A stretch of DNA of 52,164 bases from an uncultured Granulosicoccaceae bacterium. GTDB taxonomy: Bacteria > Pseudomonadota > Gammaproteobacteria > Granulosicoccales > Granulosicoccaceae. The notes below the pieces were generated by a model that ran no database searches, was not told the origin of the DNA, and saw only the letters and a program-made list of their open reading frames with translations. Below, in pieces: positions 24,200 to 34,426 of this stretch; positions within the stretch are counted from its first letter, which is position 1, and every line of letters starts with the position of its first letter. The stretch covers positions 1 to 52,164 of the forward strand of contig CALHCI010000118.1 in assembly GCA_937931165.1 (NCBI GenBank), read 5' to 3'. The translations under genes were made by a program, and so were the position numbers.

Positions 24200-27100
24200 G
24201 AAACAAGTCGCTCTGCATCAAAGCATTGATCAAGTTGCTCTATTAATCGGGATGACGGCTTATCGAACCAGACACCGCTATCTGACCCGGGCTTCATGCC
24301 TCGCACAAATAAATAATAGACTCCACCGAAGTGCGAATCGTATTGGTATTGATTCCCTAACCTGCTACGCAAAAAACGGTGCAACGCTACTGTGTATATC
24401 AGATACTGCAAGTCATAACGGTGGGAGCTGATCACTTTCCCGAGTTCAGATCTGCGGTAACCGTCTCGAAATGCCCCGAGCAGGTTGGATTTATAGTCAA
24501 CGATAAAGTACTTGCCGTCTTTACGTGCAACCAGATCGATAAAGCCGCGCATCAATCCGGTGATAGTGGAAAATTTCAGACCTTTAGTACTTGCCAAGTA
24601 TTGGTCTTCGCCACCAAGGATGTCAGCCAGGCGGTTTGAGTCGAGTTTGTTGATCGAGAAAAAGAACTCCAGTTCATTGACCCTGTCTTTTTGCTCTAAC
24701 TCACACAAGCGCAAATCTACCTCGCCCTGCAACGTAGTCTCAAGCGTATTGGCAACAAGTGATTCAACGACCGGTTGCCAGTCTTCAGTTGCACCCAATG
24801 AACCGTAGCGTTCTAATACTTCCGCCACGCGATTGCTAATTAATTCCGGCGCGGTAAAGTCAATAGTTTCGAGTATCTCATGCAGCAACTGCCCTGTACG
24901 TGCACCTGCAGGTAACCTTGCAATGGCACCAAGAGGCTCCGAGACTACTGCCGGATCATCAGCTTCTGACACCAGCGAGTCTGCGTCGGTCTGTTCAGAG
25001 AAATCATAATCAGGCAACCCGCTTTCGACACCGCTCTGCAAACCGGTATAACTGGTGATAGACCAGTTACGATCAATGTACCCACTGAAGCTGTTCTTGC
25101 TTAACGAAACACCACTGGTGCCTCCGGCAAACAATCCTGTTTGCAGTTGCATCGGGCTGTAGGCGACACATCCCGGAGCAGACGCCGCCAGTTTTGTTAA
25201 ATCATCAACAATAACTGAGATATCCGGCACTTTCATTTCGCTAAGGCTGCCTTGCTGCACATTGCGATGCAGCAGATACCCAAGCGCTGAACGGGCACTG
25301 GCGCTTTTCACAACACCGCAACCGACCACACACAGGTATTTGGCACGGGTAATGGCAACGTACATCAACCGCAGCGTTTCTGACAAATCTTCTTCTAATT
25401 GCAGTGACTTGTGTAATGCATTGTCTTCTGAACCAAAATCTATTGCAGAAGCAAAGTCTGATCGTTCGTGAAAACAGATCACGTCTCGTGAATTGTTTCT
25501 ACCGGATTCTGCGATAGTCCAACCGAACGGTATAAAAACTACCGGATACTCAAGACCCTTGCTTTTGTGAATAGTAACAATCTGTACAAGATCCTGATCA
25601 CTCTCCAGACGCAGCAACTGCTCATCTTCAACCGATGGGAGTGCGATTTGATTTTCAAGCCATACCAACAATTCCTCAGTAGAGGACATTTCACGCGAGC
25701 GTACCTGCAGCAGTTCGGTGAGTTGTACCAGATTGGTCACTCTGCGTTCACCATCAGGAAATCCCAGCACCCGCACAACCACGCTCAGCTCTATAAACAG
25801 CGTCTGAACTGCAGCCATTAGCCCTTTACTCAGCCAGACACCACGGTAATGTACAAACTGATTGATTAGCTTGTCCCATTCAGCTTCGTCTGCATTGAGG
25901 CGGTCAATGTCCATCGCCGTATATCCGATAGTTTCAACGGCAAGTGCTCGTCTTATCGTATCGACGGACGGGCGTGATATAGCACTCAGGACGATCAACA
26001 AATCCAACGCTTCCTGGCTCGAAAAAACCGTACTCCCTGTGTTAGATGCGCTCTTCACACCTCTGCCACGTAGCGCTCTTTGAACATACCCGCTCTCACG
26101 GTGTGAACGCACCAATACGGCAATATCAGATGTATTGAGAGGTCGGTCTCCAATCAGCGCACTTCCGCAAGCGCTCGAATTAAGCAATGCCACGATCTCA
26201 CCGGCACAGCTTTCAGCGGCGATTTCCAACGCTTCATCACTTGCGGGTTTTTCATCCGGCCGGTCAATGCCGAGTACCCGGAACTGCAGCGGCACCAGCG
26301 CTTCGTTATCGATCAATAACGGTGTCTTATCAGCCATGCCGGCTGAATCAACCGGATAATAAGTGATGTTTTCGTCAAAAATAAACGGGTTGGGTTTATA
26401 GCCAAACAACGCATTGGTGGCAGTTACCAGGCGGGCACTGGAGCGCCAGTTAACGGCAAGCGTGTACTGTCGATCAAACGTTTTGGCAGCAGACATGTAA
26501 GTAAACACATCTGCACCACGAAACGAATAAATGGCCTGCTTGGGATCACCGATATAGAACAAGCCGCAATCGGGCTGTCCTCGGTACACTGACTGAAAAA
26601 TACTATTTTGCTGCGGATCTGTGTCCTGTGACTCATCAATCATCGCATAAGGCCAGCACTGGCGGATTTTATCGGCAAGTACGGATCCATTTGCACCGGT
26701 CAACACCTCGCTCAGGCGAATACGTAAATCTTCGAAATGCAACAATCCTCGATCACGTTTAAACCGGTCGATATTTTCGATGACATAATCTCTGGCATCC
26801 TGCAGTACTACCGCACGGCGCAGCACTTCATACCGCGCATGCATTGCCGGAAAGTCTTCGCACAGATCAAAAAACAAGTGCTGCGGAACAGGCTGCCCCT
26901 TTCTTGTCGCACTTGCAATTTTGCTGGCCGTTAATAATTCAAATTTTTTCGGCACCACCGCCGGTGTTACTTCATGATCGAAAAATCCCGGTAACTCGAC
27001 AAGCAGTTTTTCAACCGTTGGCCGCTGGTACATGTTTTTCTTTAACACGCCTTCATCATTACGAAGTATTTTGGAAACCGCTTCGCTACTGGCCTCCCAC

Positions 27101-27762
27101 TGAGAAACCATGCGGAAATAATGCTTTTTCAAATCCCGCCTTAAGCTGCCCATCTCTTCTTTTGTCACTTGAGGATAGACATTTGCGCCACGCGCCTGCA
27201 GAACAGGCTGCAGGGCTGCCAACAAACCCGCCGGAGATTTGTACTGACTTAACTGATCTGCAAAAGAATAATCTTTACCTCCAAAGACACGACGCCAGTA
27301 ATCTTCAACGACCAGCATTCGTATAGGCTCGTCATTGGCAATAAACTCCATTCGCATGGGCAGTTTACTATCAAATGCAAAATCCTTAAGCACCCTCAGA
27401 CACATCGCATCAATGGTAAACACCGCCAGCTCATCAAGTCTGGCGGCAACATCAGACAACATGGCAATCGCTTCAGTGCGGTCGTAGTGTGACAGCAGTT
27501 CGTTGAGCGTTTCATCTTTGCCCGGTGGATATTCAAGACACTCCAAGGCGGCGGCAATTCTCTCCCTGATTTTGATGCGTAACTCTTCGGTTGCCGCAAT
27601 CGTAAAAGTCACGACAAGAATCTGATCAATAGCGCATTTTTTCTCGAGCAACAAACGGATGAATAACGTGGTAATCGTATAGGTTTTACCTGTTCCGGCA
27701 CTCGCCTCGATTAGCGTGGAGCCATTAAGCGGCAGGTTAAGCGGCTGCAATTTATCCATCAC
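24196..27762 (-). CDS. recB: Exonuclease V beta subunit RecB
   Basis: A 1188-residue helicase-nuclease. Walker A ASAGTGKT is at residues 20-27, the DEXX-type box is YAMIDESQDTDP, followed by FYIGDPKQAIYSFRGAD and the VTIHKSKGLEYPVVF and LRLMYVAITRAK motifs. The C-terminal nuclease domain has the PD-(D/E)xK core YFIVDYKSNLLG. It loads at double-strand ends with RecC and RecD and degrades DNA until Chi. The start is the GTG at 27762 or the ATG directly after it, overlapping the recC stop. Length is close to E. coli RecB (1180). Confidence 0.97.
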   Translation of the reverse strand: MMDKLQPLNLPLNGSTLIEASAGTGKTYTITTLFIRLLLEKKCAIDQILVVTFTIAATEELRIKIRERIAAALECLEYPPGKDETLNELLSHYDRTEAIAMLSDVAARLDELAVFTIDAMCLRVLKDFAFDSKLPMRMEFIANDEPIRMLVVEDYWRRVFGGKDYSFADQLSQYKSPAGLLAALQPVLQARGANVYPQVTKEEMGSLRRDLKKHYFRMVSQWEASSEAVSKILRNDEGVLKKNMYQRPTVEKLLVELPGFFDHEVTPAVVPKKFELLTASKIASATRKGQPVPQHLFFDLCEDFPAMHARYEVLRRAVVLQDARDYVIENIDRFKRDRGLLHFEDLRIRLSEVLTGANGSVLADKIRQCWPYAMIDESQDTDPQQNSIFQSVYRGQPDCGLFYIGDPKQAIYSFRGADVFTYMSAAKTFDRQYTLAVNWRSSARLVTATNALFGYKPNPFIFDENITYYPVDSAGMADKTPLLIDNEALVPLQFRVLGIDRPDEKPASDEALEIAAESCAGEIVALLNSSACGSALIGDRPLNTSDIAVLVRSHRESGYVQRALRGRGVKSASNTGSTVFSSQEALDLLIVLSAISRPSVDTIRRALAVETIGYTAMDIDRLNADEAEWDKLINQFVHYRGVWLSKGLMAAVQTLFIELSVVVRVLGFPDGERRVTNLVQLTELLQVRSREMSSTEELLVWLENQIALPSVEDEQLLRLESDQDLVQIVTIHKSKGLEYPVVFIPFGWTIAESGRNNSRDVICFHERSDFASAIDFGSEDNALHKSLQLEEDLSETLRLMYVAITRAKYLCVVGCGVVKSASARSALGYLLHRNVQQGSLSEMKVPDISVIVDDLTKLAASAPGCVAYSPMQLQTGLFAGGTSGVSLSKNSFSGYIDRNWSITSYTGLQSGVESGLPDYDFSEQTDADSLVSEADDPAVVSEPLGAIARLPAGARTGQLLHEILETIDFTAPELISNRVAEVLERYGSLGATEDWQPVVESLVANTLETTLQGEVDLRLCELEQKDRVNELEFFFSINKLDSNRLADILGGEDQYLASTKGLKFSTITGLMRGFIDLVARKDGKYFIVDYKSNLLGAFRDGYRRSELGKVISSHRYDLQYLIYTVALHRFLRSRLGNQYQYDSHFGGVYYLFVRGMKPGSDSGVWFDKPSSRLIEQLDQCFDAERLVS

Positions 27763-30700
27763 ACCACATCCCTGTCAGCCGCTACGAAAGTAATGTGCTC
27801 GAACAGCGGCGCCATAACCAACGTCGTCAATGCGTCAAACTCTTCACCAAAAGGTTGCCGGCCTCGCCATATTGTTGCCGATGCCAGATTACGCATTTCT
27901 TCCATGGCTTCTGCAGATGTCGGGCCTTTCCATTTTGAAGCAGGATACCCGTCACCGAGGTCGGCCAGATACTTTGCATAGGCAGGCCCCGGAAACCAGG
28001 GAAGTGGCGCACATAATCCGCGATGCCGCATATTTAACAACTGCTCCAGATAGCTGGCAGGTTCGGCAACCGGGTTAACATTGACAGTCCAGTCTTCGCA
28101 TACGAGCACACTCCTGAGCCCGATATCTGTCTCTGCTAATTCACACAACACGAGATGTCTGATCCAGAAGCTCAACAGATCTTTACTTCTGAGCTTACCG
28201 AAGCGCCAGTCGAACAAACCACCCCGCCTCACGTCACCAACCCGCCCATAGAGATTGAACTTTTGCAGCGTTAATTCGAAATCTATATCCGAAACACCTT
28301 CTGTTTTATAGTTGAGTACTCTACGATCAATTTTCAGCGCATCTTCATAGATTGATTTTATTTCCTCGTCACCTATTGGACCGTCGGGCACTTCACCGTG
28401 TGCAATCAGCTTTTGCCTGATCGTTTTGTGTGAATCACCGCGATTAAACCATTCATAGGCCTGTTGCTTTAATTTCCATCTGCCAAGACCGTCAATTTTA
28501 AAAGGCTCCGTAGTATCCAGGTCATCTTCCTTCCATGCAGCACGGACTTCCAGGCACTGCTGTAGCCAGACTACAGAAGGGTTGATGACATACTGAATCA
28601 ACTCATGTAGTTCGACCTGTGTCGCTGGCGTTTCTCTGGACTGAAATGCGTCTGAAAAAAATTCTGGAATCTGCAATGACTGATCTGTACTGGCTGCCTC
28701 AAACCAGTAATCTTTATAACTCACTAGCCGGGGGCTTGAGCCATCAAAGTAAGGCCGGCTGAACGGTTGTAACGGATGAACAACCGGTTGCAAATTCGCA
28801 TAGTTGATTAATTCAGTCACAACGGTTGATGCCGCTTTCTCGGAATTATCGCGCACATCGCGGCCGACATAACTCAGATAAAACACTTCTCTTGCAGACA
28901 ACAAGGCTTCCAGAAACAGGTATCGGTCATCGTTGCGACGACGCCGGTCACCACGCTTTGGCGAAGCCGCCATCAAGTCGAACGATTGCGGACTGTCACT
29001 GCGCGGAAAGTCTTCTGCGTTCATCCCCAGTATGCAGACCACCTTAAATGGAATTGATCGCATCGGAACCATATTTGAAAAGGTCACCCTGCCAGTCAGA
29101 AAGTGTCTTTCGTTGCTGCTGTCTTCAAGCACCTGATGATACATCTCGGCAACGACTTCACGGCTCAACAGTGGCTCACCGCTTTCGAGAGCGCCTGTGG
29201 TATCCAGCAACTCATAAAGTTTGTTTCTGGCAGCCAGCAGCACTTGAGATTCGTTATCATCAGGAGCAAAAAAATCACTGATGAGTTTGTCGATAAGCCC
29301 AAGCCACTGTTGTGCAGGGTACTCGGACTGCAACCTTGTGCGCCACTGAGCGCAAAGCCCGACCACCTGCGCCAGCACTTGAAGGTCTTCACTCTGCGCT
29401 CCTTCAACATGAGGATACGGTGCAATGTTACCGTATAACTCTCCGTGCGTATCCGGCAGCGCATAGCCAAGGAATAGCCGTGTTAATCCAAACTTCCAGC
29501 TATTCATTTCACTGGCCGGAAGGTTGAGCGACTCTCGCATGGTTTCATCGAGTGACCAGCGAATGCCCGACTCACGCACCCATTGACGCATTAGCTGTAA
29601 TGAATGGTTATCGACAGAAAATTTGTTACGCACCGAAGGCAAATCAAACAGCGCCAGTATTTCTGTAGACTCAAATCGCGACAATGGCAGGTTGAGTAAC
29701 CAGTTTAATACTTCAAGCGCCTGCTGCTCGGTGCGCATGCGCCGGTCAGAAATCGACCACGGAATGTAATCTCTGTCTTGCGCTAACGCGAATGTCGCAT
29801 CGACAAATGGCGCGTAACGATCGATATCGGGGGCCATAACAATAATATCGCGCGGCTTGAGCTCACGATGTTGCTCAAAAAGATGCAGCAACTGATCGTG
29901 CAGTATTTGCACTTCTCGCAGTTCACTGTGTGAACTGTGAACCTGGATAGACCTATCACAGGGTTTTGTCTCTACAACTTGTTCGTCACTAAGATCGAGA
30001 ATATTGTTTTGTACCTGCTGCAATAATGAAGACGATTCAGGACGAATGAATCGTTCACTCTCCTCTACCCCGAGTTCAAGCAACTGATCAAGGAACGCCT
30101 GTCCGGCATGTCCCCAGGACGCGAGCAGCGGGTTTCCAATATCGAGCAATCCGGTCGGATCATCGAGCCCTGCCTTGCGCGCCGTTGCACGTCGTTTCGA
30201 CTGTTGTTGCTCATCGACAATATCGGCCCAGTACTGCTCACACGGATTAAGATAAAACAAGTCGATCGGTACATGGCGGCCAAGCGCTGCAAATACACTT
30301 GTGTACAGCGGTGGCATATCGGATATACCAAACACACTGATTTTGTTATGCGGGTTAACGTTAGCTGCAGCACCGTCAGCATTCATTGGACGCGGCGGTT
30401 CATTTGCTATACGTGAAAGATTGCGCTCGATCGTGCCCCAGTGACCTTGAATACGTCGATAGATACGACGCCACAAAATCGCCTGCCAGTGGTGTTCATT
30501 GCCAGCCTCCCAGTCATTGATCAGCTGCGGCCGGTAAATCAGGTAACGATCAAAAGCGTTACCAATACTTTGCGCCAGTTGCAGCCGCAACACGCCCTGC
30601 AAATCACCCTCAAGATAACGCCGTAACTCTGCGAACTCGGAAGTTGTCAGTAACTCTGGCAACGCTGTAAAGATCTGCCAGGTAAGAATATCCTTGCGAT

Positions 30701-30968
30701 AAGGTACTTCAGGAAGTTCTGATACCCAGTATCTGGCAACAGACCACAGAAAGGTACCAGGCGTTTCAAAATGAATATGCGCACTAATGCCCTGCCGCAA
30801 CGCAATCTGTTGCGAAACCCAACGCGACATTCCTGCGTTTTGTACAACTACCGTGGCAGGTACCAATGGATCGGATGATTCAGTGTCAGTATGGTCGCTA
30901 CTGCCCATTGATGACATCATGGCCTCGAGCAATTGCTCTAGCCGGTTACTACTAATTACCTGAAACAT
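27759..30968 (-). CDS. recC: Exonuclease V gamma subunit RecC
   Basis: A 1069-residue protein of the RecC family, which holds the complex together, splits the strands and reads Chi. It contains the expected inactive helicase-like and nuclease-like folds: VVVQNAGMSRWVSQQIALRQG near the N-terminus, KVVCILGMNAEDFPRSD, GDRRRRNDDRYLFLEALLSA and FYLSYVGRDVRDN. No Walker A Lys motif is seen, as normal for RecC. First gene of the recCBD operon, 72 bp after the end of hyuA; no strong terminator separates them. The Chi sequence recognised cannot be read from the gene. Confidence 0.96.
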   Translation of the reverse strand: MFQVISSNRLEQLLEAMMSSMGSSDHTDTESSDPLVPATVVVQNAGMSRWVSQQIALRQGISAHIHFETPGTFLWSVARYWVSELPEVPYRKDILTWQIFTALPELLTTSEFAELRRYLEGDLQGVLRLQLAQSIGNAFDRYLIYRPQLINDWEAGNEHHWQAILWRRIYRRIQGHWGTIERNLSRIANEPPRPMNADGAAANVNPHNKISVFGISDMPPLYTSVFAALGRHVPIDLFYLNPCEQYWADIVDEQQQSKRRATARKAGLDDPTGLLDIGNPLLASWGHAGQAFLDQLLELGVEESERFIRPESSSLLQQVQNNILDLSDEQVVETKPCDRSIQVHSSHSELREVQILHDQLLHLFEQHRELKPRDIIVMAPDIDRYAPFVDATFALAQDRDYIPWSISDRRMRTEQQALEVLNWLLNLPLSRFESTEILALFDLPSVRNKFSVDNHSLQLMRQWVRESGIRWSLDETMRESLNLPASEMNSWKFGLTRLFLGYALPDTHGELYGNIAPYPHVEGAQSEDLQVLAQVVGLCAQWRTRLQSEYPAQQWLGLIDKLISDFFAPDDNESQVLLAARNKLYELLDTTGALESGEPLLSREVVAEMYHQVLEDSSNERHFLTGRVTFSNMVPMRSIPFKVVCILGMNAEDFPRSDSPQSFDLMAASPKRGDRRRRNDDRYLFLEALLSAREVFYLSYVGRDVRDNSEKAASTVVTELINYANLQPVVHPLQPFSRPYFDGSSPRLVSYKDYWFEAASTDQSLQIPEFFSDAFQSRETPATQVELHELIQYVINPSVVWLQQCLEVRAAWKEDDLDTTEPFKIDGLGRWKLKQQAYEWFNRGDSHKTIRQKLIAHGEVPDGPIGDEEIKSIYEDALKIDRRVLNYKTEGVSDIDFELTLQKFNLYGRVGDVRRGGLFDWRFGKLRSKDLLSFWIRHLVLCELAETDIGLRSVLVCEDWTVNVNPVAEPASYLEQLLNMRHRGLCAPLPWFPGPAYAKYLADLGDGYPASKWKGPTSAEAMEEMRNLASATIWRGRQPFGEEFDALTTLVMAPLFEHITFVAADRDVV

Positions 30969-31040
30969 TAAGTGATTCGGTAGCTACCGCATTCTCAGTT
31001 GCCGCATTGACCTGAACATTGTACCACCAGCTGCAGCGCT

Positions 31041-33050
31041 TTACGCTGAGGAATTACCTCCGGCCCTGCCACTGGCAGTGGCCACAATAGTCGATTCAAA
31101 AAAAGTTGACTGCCCCTGGTGTTCAACAATGTTGTCGCTGCGATCAATCGACACCTCTATCTGCTGCGCACCAGCCTCCTCCGCTTTACTACGCGCAAGT
31201 TGACCAGCAAGCTCACTGGCCCATTCAGCGGCAAGCTCCAGCGATTCAAACTCACGCTGCTCCAGTGGCGCGTGCACCATAACGCGCTTGCCGGATACAG
31301 GGGTAATGGTCAGTTGCACACTTTGCTTAACCACCCCGACCACCGCACCCACCGCGTTGGCTACCTCCGAATGTTCCGGGACAATGACCTCTATATCCAG
31401 GTAATTGGTGACTGGCGGATAAAAACTGTTTGCCGGCGCGCCAATACCCACCAATGGTATTGACAACTGCGCGCGCATTGTCAGTAACCGGTTGGCATTT
31501 GCCGTGGATTTTCCTTCGAACATTTGCTCAAGCAGTGCACGCTCTTTAGCGTGCAGAGCCGCACCGAACAGATTATTGGATTCGTTAATAGCCGAGCTCA
31601 GCACACAAAGCGCAGATTCTTCAGAAACCTGTGCCAGCATACTTTCACAAAATGAATTTTCATCAGGCCATTCGCGCCCGAGATTGAATTTGCTGTAGCG
31701 GCTTAACAAGGTGGCGCCAAGCTGTGATGCTGTCGCATCCCAATGGTCGTACCAGCCGCACACGTGCGCCGCATCAGTGGGTGTGAACCCGGCAATGGTC
31801 AGTACTCCGATCTCTATGAGTCTTTTTAACGCCAGCGAGAAGTGCCGCTCGGCAAATACAGATTGCATGGACTGCGGATGTTTTGCCACCTGATCGACCA
31901 GCTCTTTCTGCTGCCCGGTTAGTTTGAGTTCACCAGGCACGCGCCGCAGCACGATAAATCGCGCCATGTTGGTTTTAGTCCAAGGCTCATCAACGAACTG
32001 ACGAAGATCATTCACGACGGCCGGATAGCGATCTGCCAGCAGACAAAGTGGCATCACTTTGTGCGGGCCGATAGCAAACCTGCGATTGTCCCGGTCGTAT
32101 TGAATCTCGCTGTCACCACCAAGGCCATGAGTTTCGATCTGCACTGCTTCTACCATAGTGCGCCAGCCATTCACCGACGCACCATCGCTGCTTAATCGTG
32201 GCTGACCGTTTTGAATGAGTGCGACATCTGTTGTGGTCCCACCGATATCAGAAACGATCATCTGATCACGCTGAGCCAGGAACTGCGCACCAACCACACT
32301 TGCCGCAGGGCCGGACAATATCGTCTCCACCGGTGAGCTTTGGGCAAACCCGGCACTGACCAGCGACCCGTCTCCTCGAACCACCATCAGCGGTGCCTTG
32401 ATACCATGATCCGTTAATGAACTTTTGGTGGCATCAATAAGATCTTTAATCAGCGGAATAAGCCGCGCATTAATGAGTGCCGTCAGGGCTCTGCGCGGGG
32501 CATCGAGCGACGCGCTTAGCTCATGACCACAACTGACCGGCAGGCGGGTTTTTTGCCAGATAAAATCACGCAACGCAATCTCGTGTTCGGGGTTGCGCAC
32601 CGCAAACATTGCCGAAACCGCGACGGCAGATAAAGATTCGTCCAGCTGCTCAAGCGCCCCGGCGGCATGCGCGAGATCGAGCGGTTGCTTTTCATGGCCA
32701 CCGGCATCATGACCGCCATCAATAAATATAATCGGCAGATCCCGCGCAGCTTCACTGAGATTGCCAAGCTTGAGCTGGGACTGTTGATACCCCACCAGCA
32801 TCAGCGCCGCACGCGCGCCGTGCCCTTCGACGATGGAATTGGTCGCGAGTGTCGTGGAAAGACTCACCAGGCCTACTGTCGCAGGGTCGTGATCACCCAG
32901 TGTGGCGGCAATAGCACTTTGAATACCCTCAATCAGATTGTGGCGAGTGGTGAGTGACTTCGACTTCGCCACGACACGCTGCGAACTGTCGTCCATCAGC
33001 ACCGCATCGGTGTAAGTACCGCCGGTATCAATTCCCAATCGTAGGCTCAT
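31041..33050 (-). CDS. Hydantoinase/oxoprolinase family protein (HyuA-like)
   Basis: A 669-residue protein with the ASKHA-type ATPase fold of hydantoinase A: phosphate 1 motif RLGIDTGGTYTDAVLMD, NSIVEGHGARAALM, and VSDIGGTTTDVALIQNGQP for phosphate 2, preceded by VETILSGPAASVVGAQ. Such proteins hydrolyse 5-oxoproline, N-methylhydantoin or related rings, or carboxylate acetone or acetophenone, with ATP, usually with a HyuB partner. No hyuB is in the window. The start is ATG 33050, giving the family N-terminus MSLRLGIDTGG; an upstream in-frame start at 33197 adds residues that match nothing in the family. Substrate unknown. Confidence 0.9.
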   Translation of the reverse strand: MSLRLGIDTGGTYTDAVLMDDSSQRVVAKSKSLTTRHNLIEGIQSAIAATLGDHDPATVGLVSLSTTLATNSIVEGHGARAALMLVGYQQSQLKLGNLSEAARDLPIIFIDGGHDAGGHEKQPLDLAHAAGALEQLDESLSAVAVSAMFAVRNPEHEIALRDFIWQKTRLPVSCGHELSASLDAPRRALTALINARLIPLIKDLIDATKSSLTDHGIKAPLMVVRGDGSLVSAGFAQSSPVETILSGPAASVVGAQFLAQRDQMIVSDIGGTTTDVALIQNGQPRLSSDGASVNGWRTMVEAVQIETHGLGGDSEIQYDRDNRRFAIGPHKVMPLCLLADRYPAVVNDLRQFVDEPWTKTNMARFIVLRRVPGELKLTGQQKELVDQVAKHPQSMQSVFAERHFSLALKRLIEIGVLTIAGFTPTDAAHVCGWYDHWDATASQLGATLLSRYSKFNLGREWPDENSFCESMLAQVSEESALCVLSSAINESNNLFGAALHAKERALLEQMFEGKSTANANRLLTMRAQLSIPLVGIGAPANSFYPPVTNYLDIEVIVPEHSEVANAVGAVVGVVKQSVQLTITPVSGKRVMVHAPLEQREFESLELAAEWASELAGQLARSKAEEAGAQQIEVSIDRSDNIVEHQGQSTFFESTIVATASGRAGGNSSA

Positions 33051-33321
33051 GCGTGACAGTATTCCGAGGCGAAATTGCTTGTAGCAGGAATATAGTCGAC
33101 TTTGCCACTCAAATATTGCCGTGGATACGACCGGCGCCATCTGGTTTCGGACACCATTCAATTCACACTTTGAATCGACAACACGTAAGCGTTGCAAAAC
33201 TGTGAAGTCGACTTTTCGTCAATAATTTCAAAGCCAAACAGAATGTTCCTCGAAGCCCCCTGACAAGTGATCGTTATTGCGCCCTCAAATCCCCCTGTAT
33301 CAGGTCGATACGCACCCTGTT

Positions 33322-33924
33322 ATGAAAAAGCAAACCGGTTTTACCCTAATCGAGCTGATCATTGCTGTTGTCATCTTTGGCATCATGGCAGCGATTGCAG
33401 CGCCCAACTATAGCTCCTTTATCAGGAGTAACCGCCAATCCTCGGCATACAACAACCTGGTTGGCACCATCAGTCTTGCCAGACTCGAGGCGGTGAAGTC
33501 GTCGCGGGTGGTCACCATGTGCATCAGCAGCAATCAGAACAGCTGCGATGGCACGACCGAAGATGAGTGGAATAAAGGCTGGATTGTATTTTCGGATTTC
33601 GACGGCGACGGAGCTGTCGACACCACTGACGGCGACACAATTCTAAAACGTGAGCCAGCGGTTCCCGGAGGCATCACCATTGTTTCCGATGAATTCGAAT
33701 CCTCAATCACCATTGCGCCGAGAGGTCGCTTGAGAGATCAGGGGTCTTTTGTCATTTGCGACGGCAGCGGTTTGAATGAAAACGGCATGGCGCTGAACCT
33801 TTGGGTCACCGGGTTAGGTCGGCTTGCAACAGACAGCGCTGCAGATGATGACAAAATTGTTGAAGATATCGCCGGGGTAAACATAAAGTGCCAGGCCGAT
33901 TCTGCAAGCACAACATCAGATTAA
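33322..33924 (+). CDS. fimT: Minor type IV pilin, FimT/GspH type
   Basis: A 200-residue prepilin. The class III leader MKKQTG is cut before FTLIELIIAVVIFGIMAAIA, with Glu at position 5 of the mature protein. The C-terminal domain follows GspH/FimT, with LARLEAVKSSRVVTMCIS and ITIAPRGRLRDQGSFVICD, and an internal acidic DFDGDGAVDTTDGD stretch that could bind calcium. The start at 33322 gives a normal 6-residue leader; an upstream in-frame start would lengthen it to 21. First gene of a plus-strand minor pilin operon. Confidence 0.93.
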   Translation: MKKQTGFTLIELIIAVVIFGIMAAIAAPNYSSFIRSNRQSSAYNNLVGTISLARLEAVKSSRVVTMCISSNQNSCDGTTEDEWNKGWIVFSDFDGDGAVDTTDGDTILKREPAVPGGITIVSDEFESSITIAPRGRLRDQGSFVICDGSGLNENGMALNLWVTGLGRLATDSAADDDKIVEDIAGVNIKCQADSASTTSD

Positions 33925-33940
33925 CCACGGTAATAGAACG

Positions 33941-34426
33941 TTGAACATAAAACAGTCTTCCGGATTCGCCATGATCGAAGTGCTACTGGCAGTAGTGGTA
34001 CTTGCTATCGGGTTGCTGGCCGGATCAAAAATGCAAATGCTCGGTCTGAACTATACCCAGGGCGCGCAAATGCGCACCAACGCCACCATGGCAGCGAACG
34101 ACATTATCGATCGCATGCGAATTAATCTTACCGGTGTGGTGGACGGTGACTACGACGATGCCGATACCGACTCTCCACCTGCCGACCCGAACTGCATTGC
34201 AGTGGGTTGCACACCGGCACAGCTTGCCGCACACGATGTGAGAGTCTGGGCCGCGTACTTTGGTCAGGTTGACGGGTCTGATACTTCTACTCCGTTAACA
34301 GGTGCACAGGGAACGATCAGTCGTAACGCAACGACCGGTTTATACACCATAGAAATTGTCTGGAATGAACTGATTGAGGGTGAAGAAGAAAAACGCAAGG
34401 TAACTGTCGGAGTGGACTTTAACTAA
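33941..34426 (+). CDS. pilV: Minor type IV pilin PilV
   Basis: A 161-residue prepilin with a short leader ending QSSG before FAMIEVLLAVVVLAIGLLAGS, and the PilV-type block AANDIIDRMRINLTGV. The only suitable start is a TTG at 33941. PilV is part of the minor pilin complex that primes pilus assembly. The stop overlaps the pilW ATG (TAATG). Confidence 0.9.
   Translation: MNIKQSSGFAMIEVLLAVVVLAIGLLAGSKMQMLGLNYTQGAQMRTNATMAANDIIDRMRINLTGVVDGDYDDADTDSPPADPNCIAVGCTPAQLAAHDVRVWAAYFGQVDGSDTSTPLTGAQGTISRNATTGLYTIEIVWNELIEGEEEKRKVTVGVDFN

Noticed and set aside
26844..27326. 160-codon open frame on the plus strand inside recB
   Set aside because: Antisense to recB, which has all helicase motifs; no independent support.
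31034..31048. Small inverted repeat at the end of hyuA as a terminator before recC
   Set aside because: Stem is only 5 bp, includes the stop codon and has no T-tract; read-through into recC is possible.
33051..33197. 49-residue N-terminal extension of the HyuA-like protein
   Set aside because: The family N-terminus begins at MSLRLGIDTGG; the extension has no conserved features.
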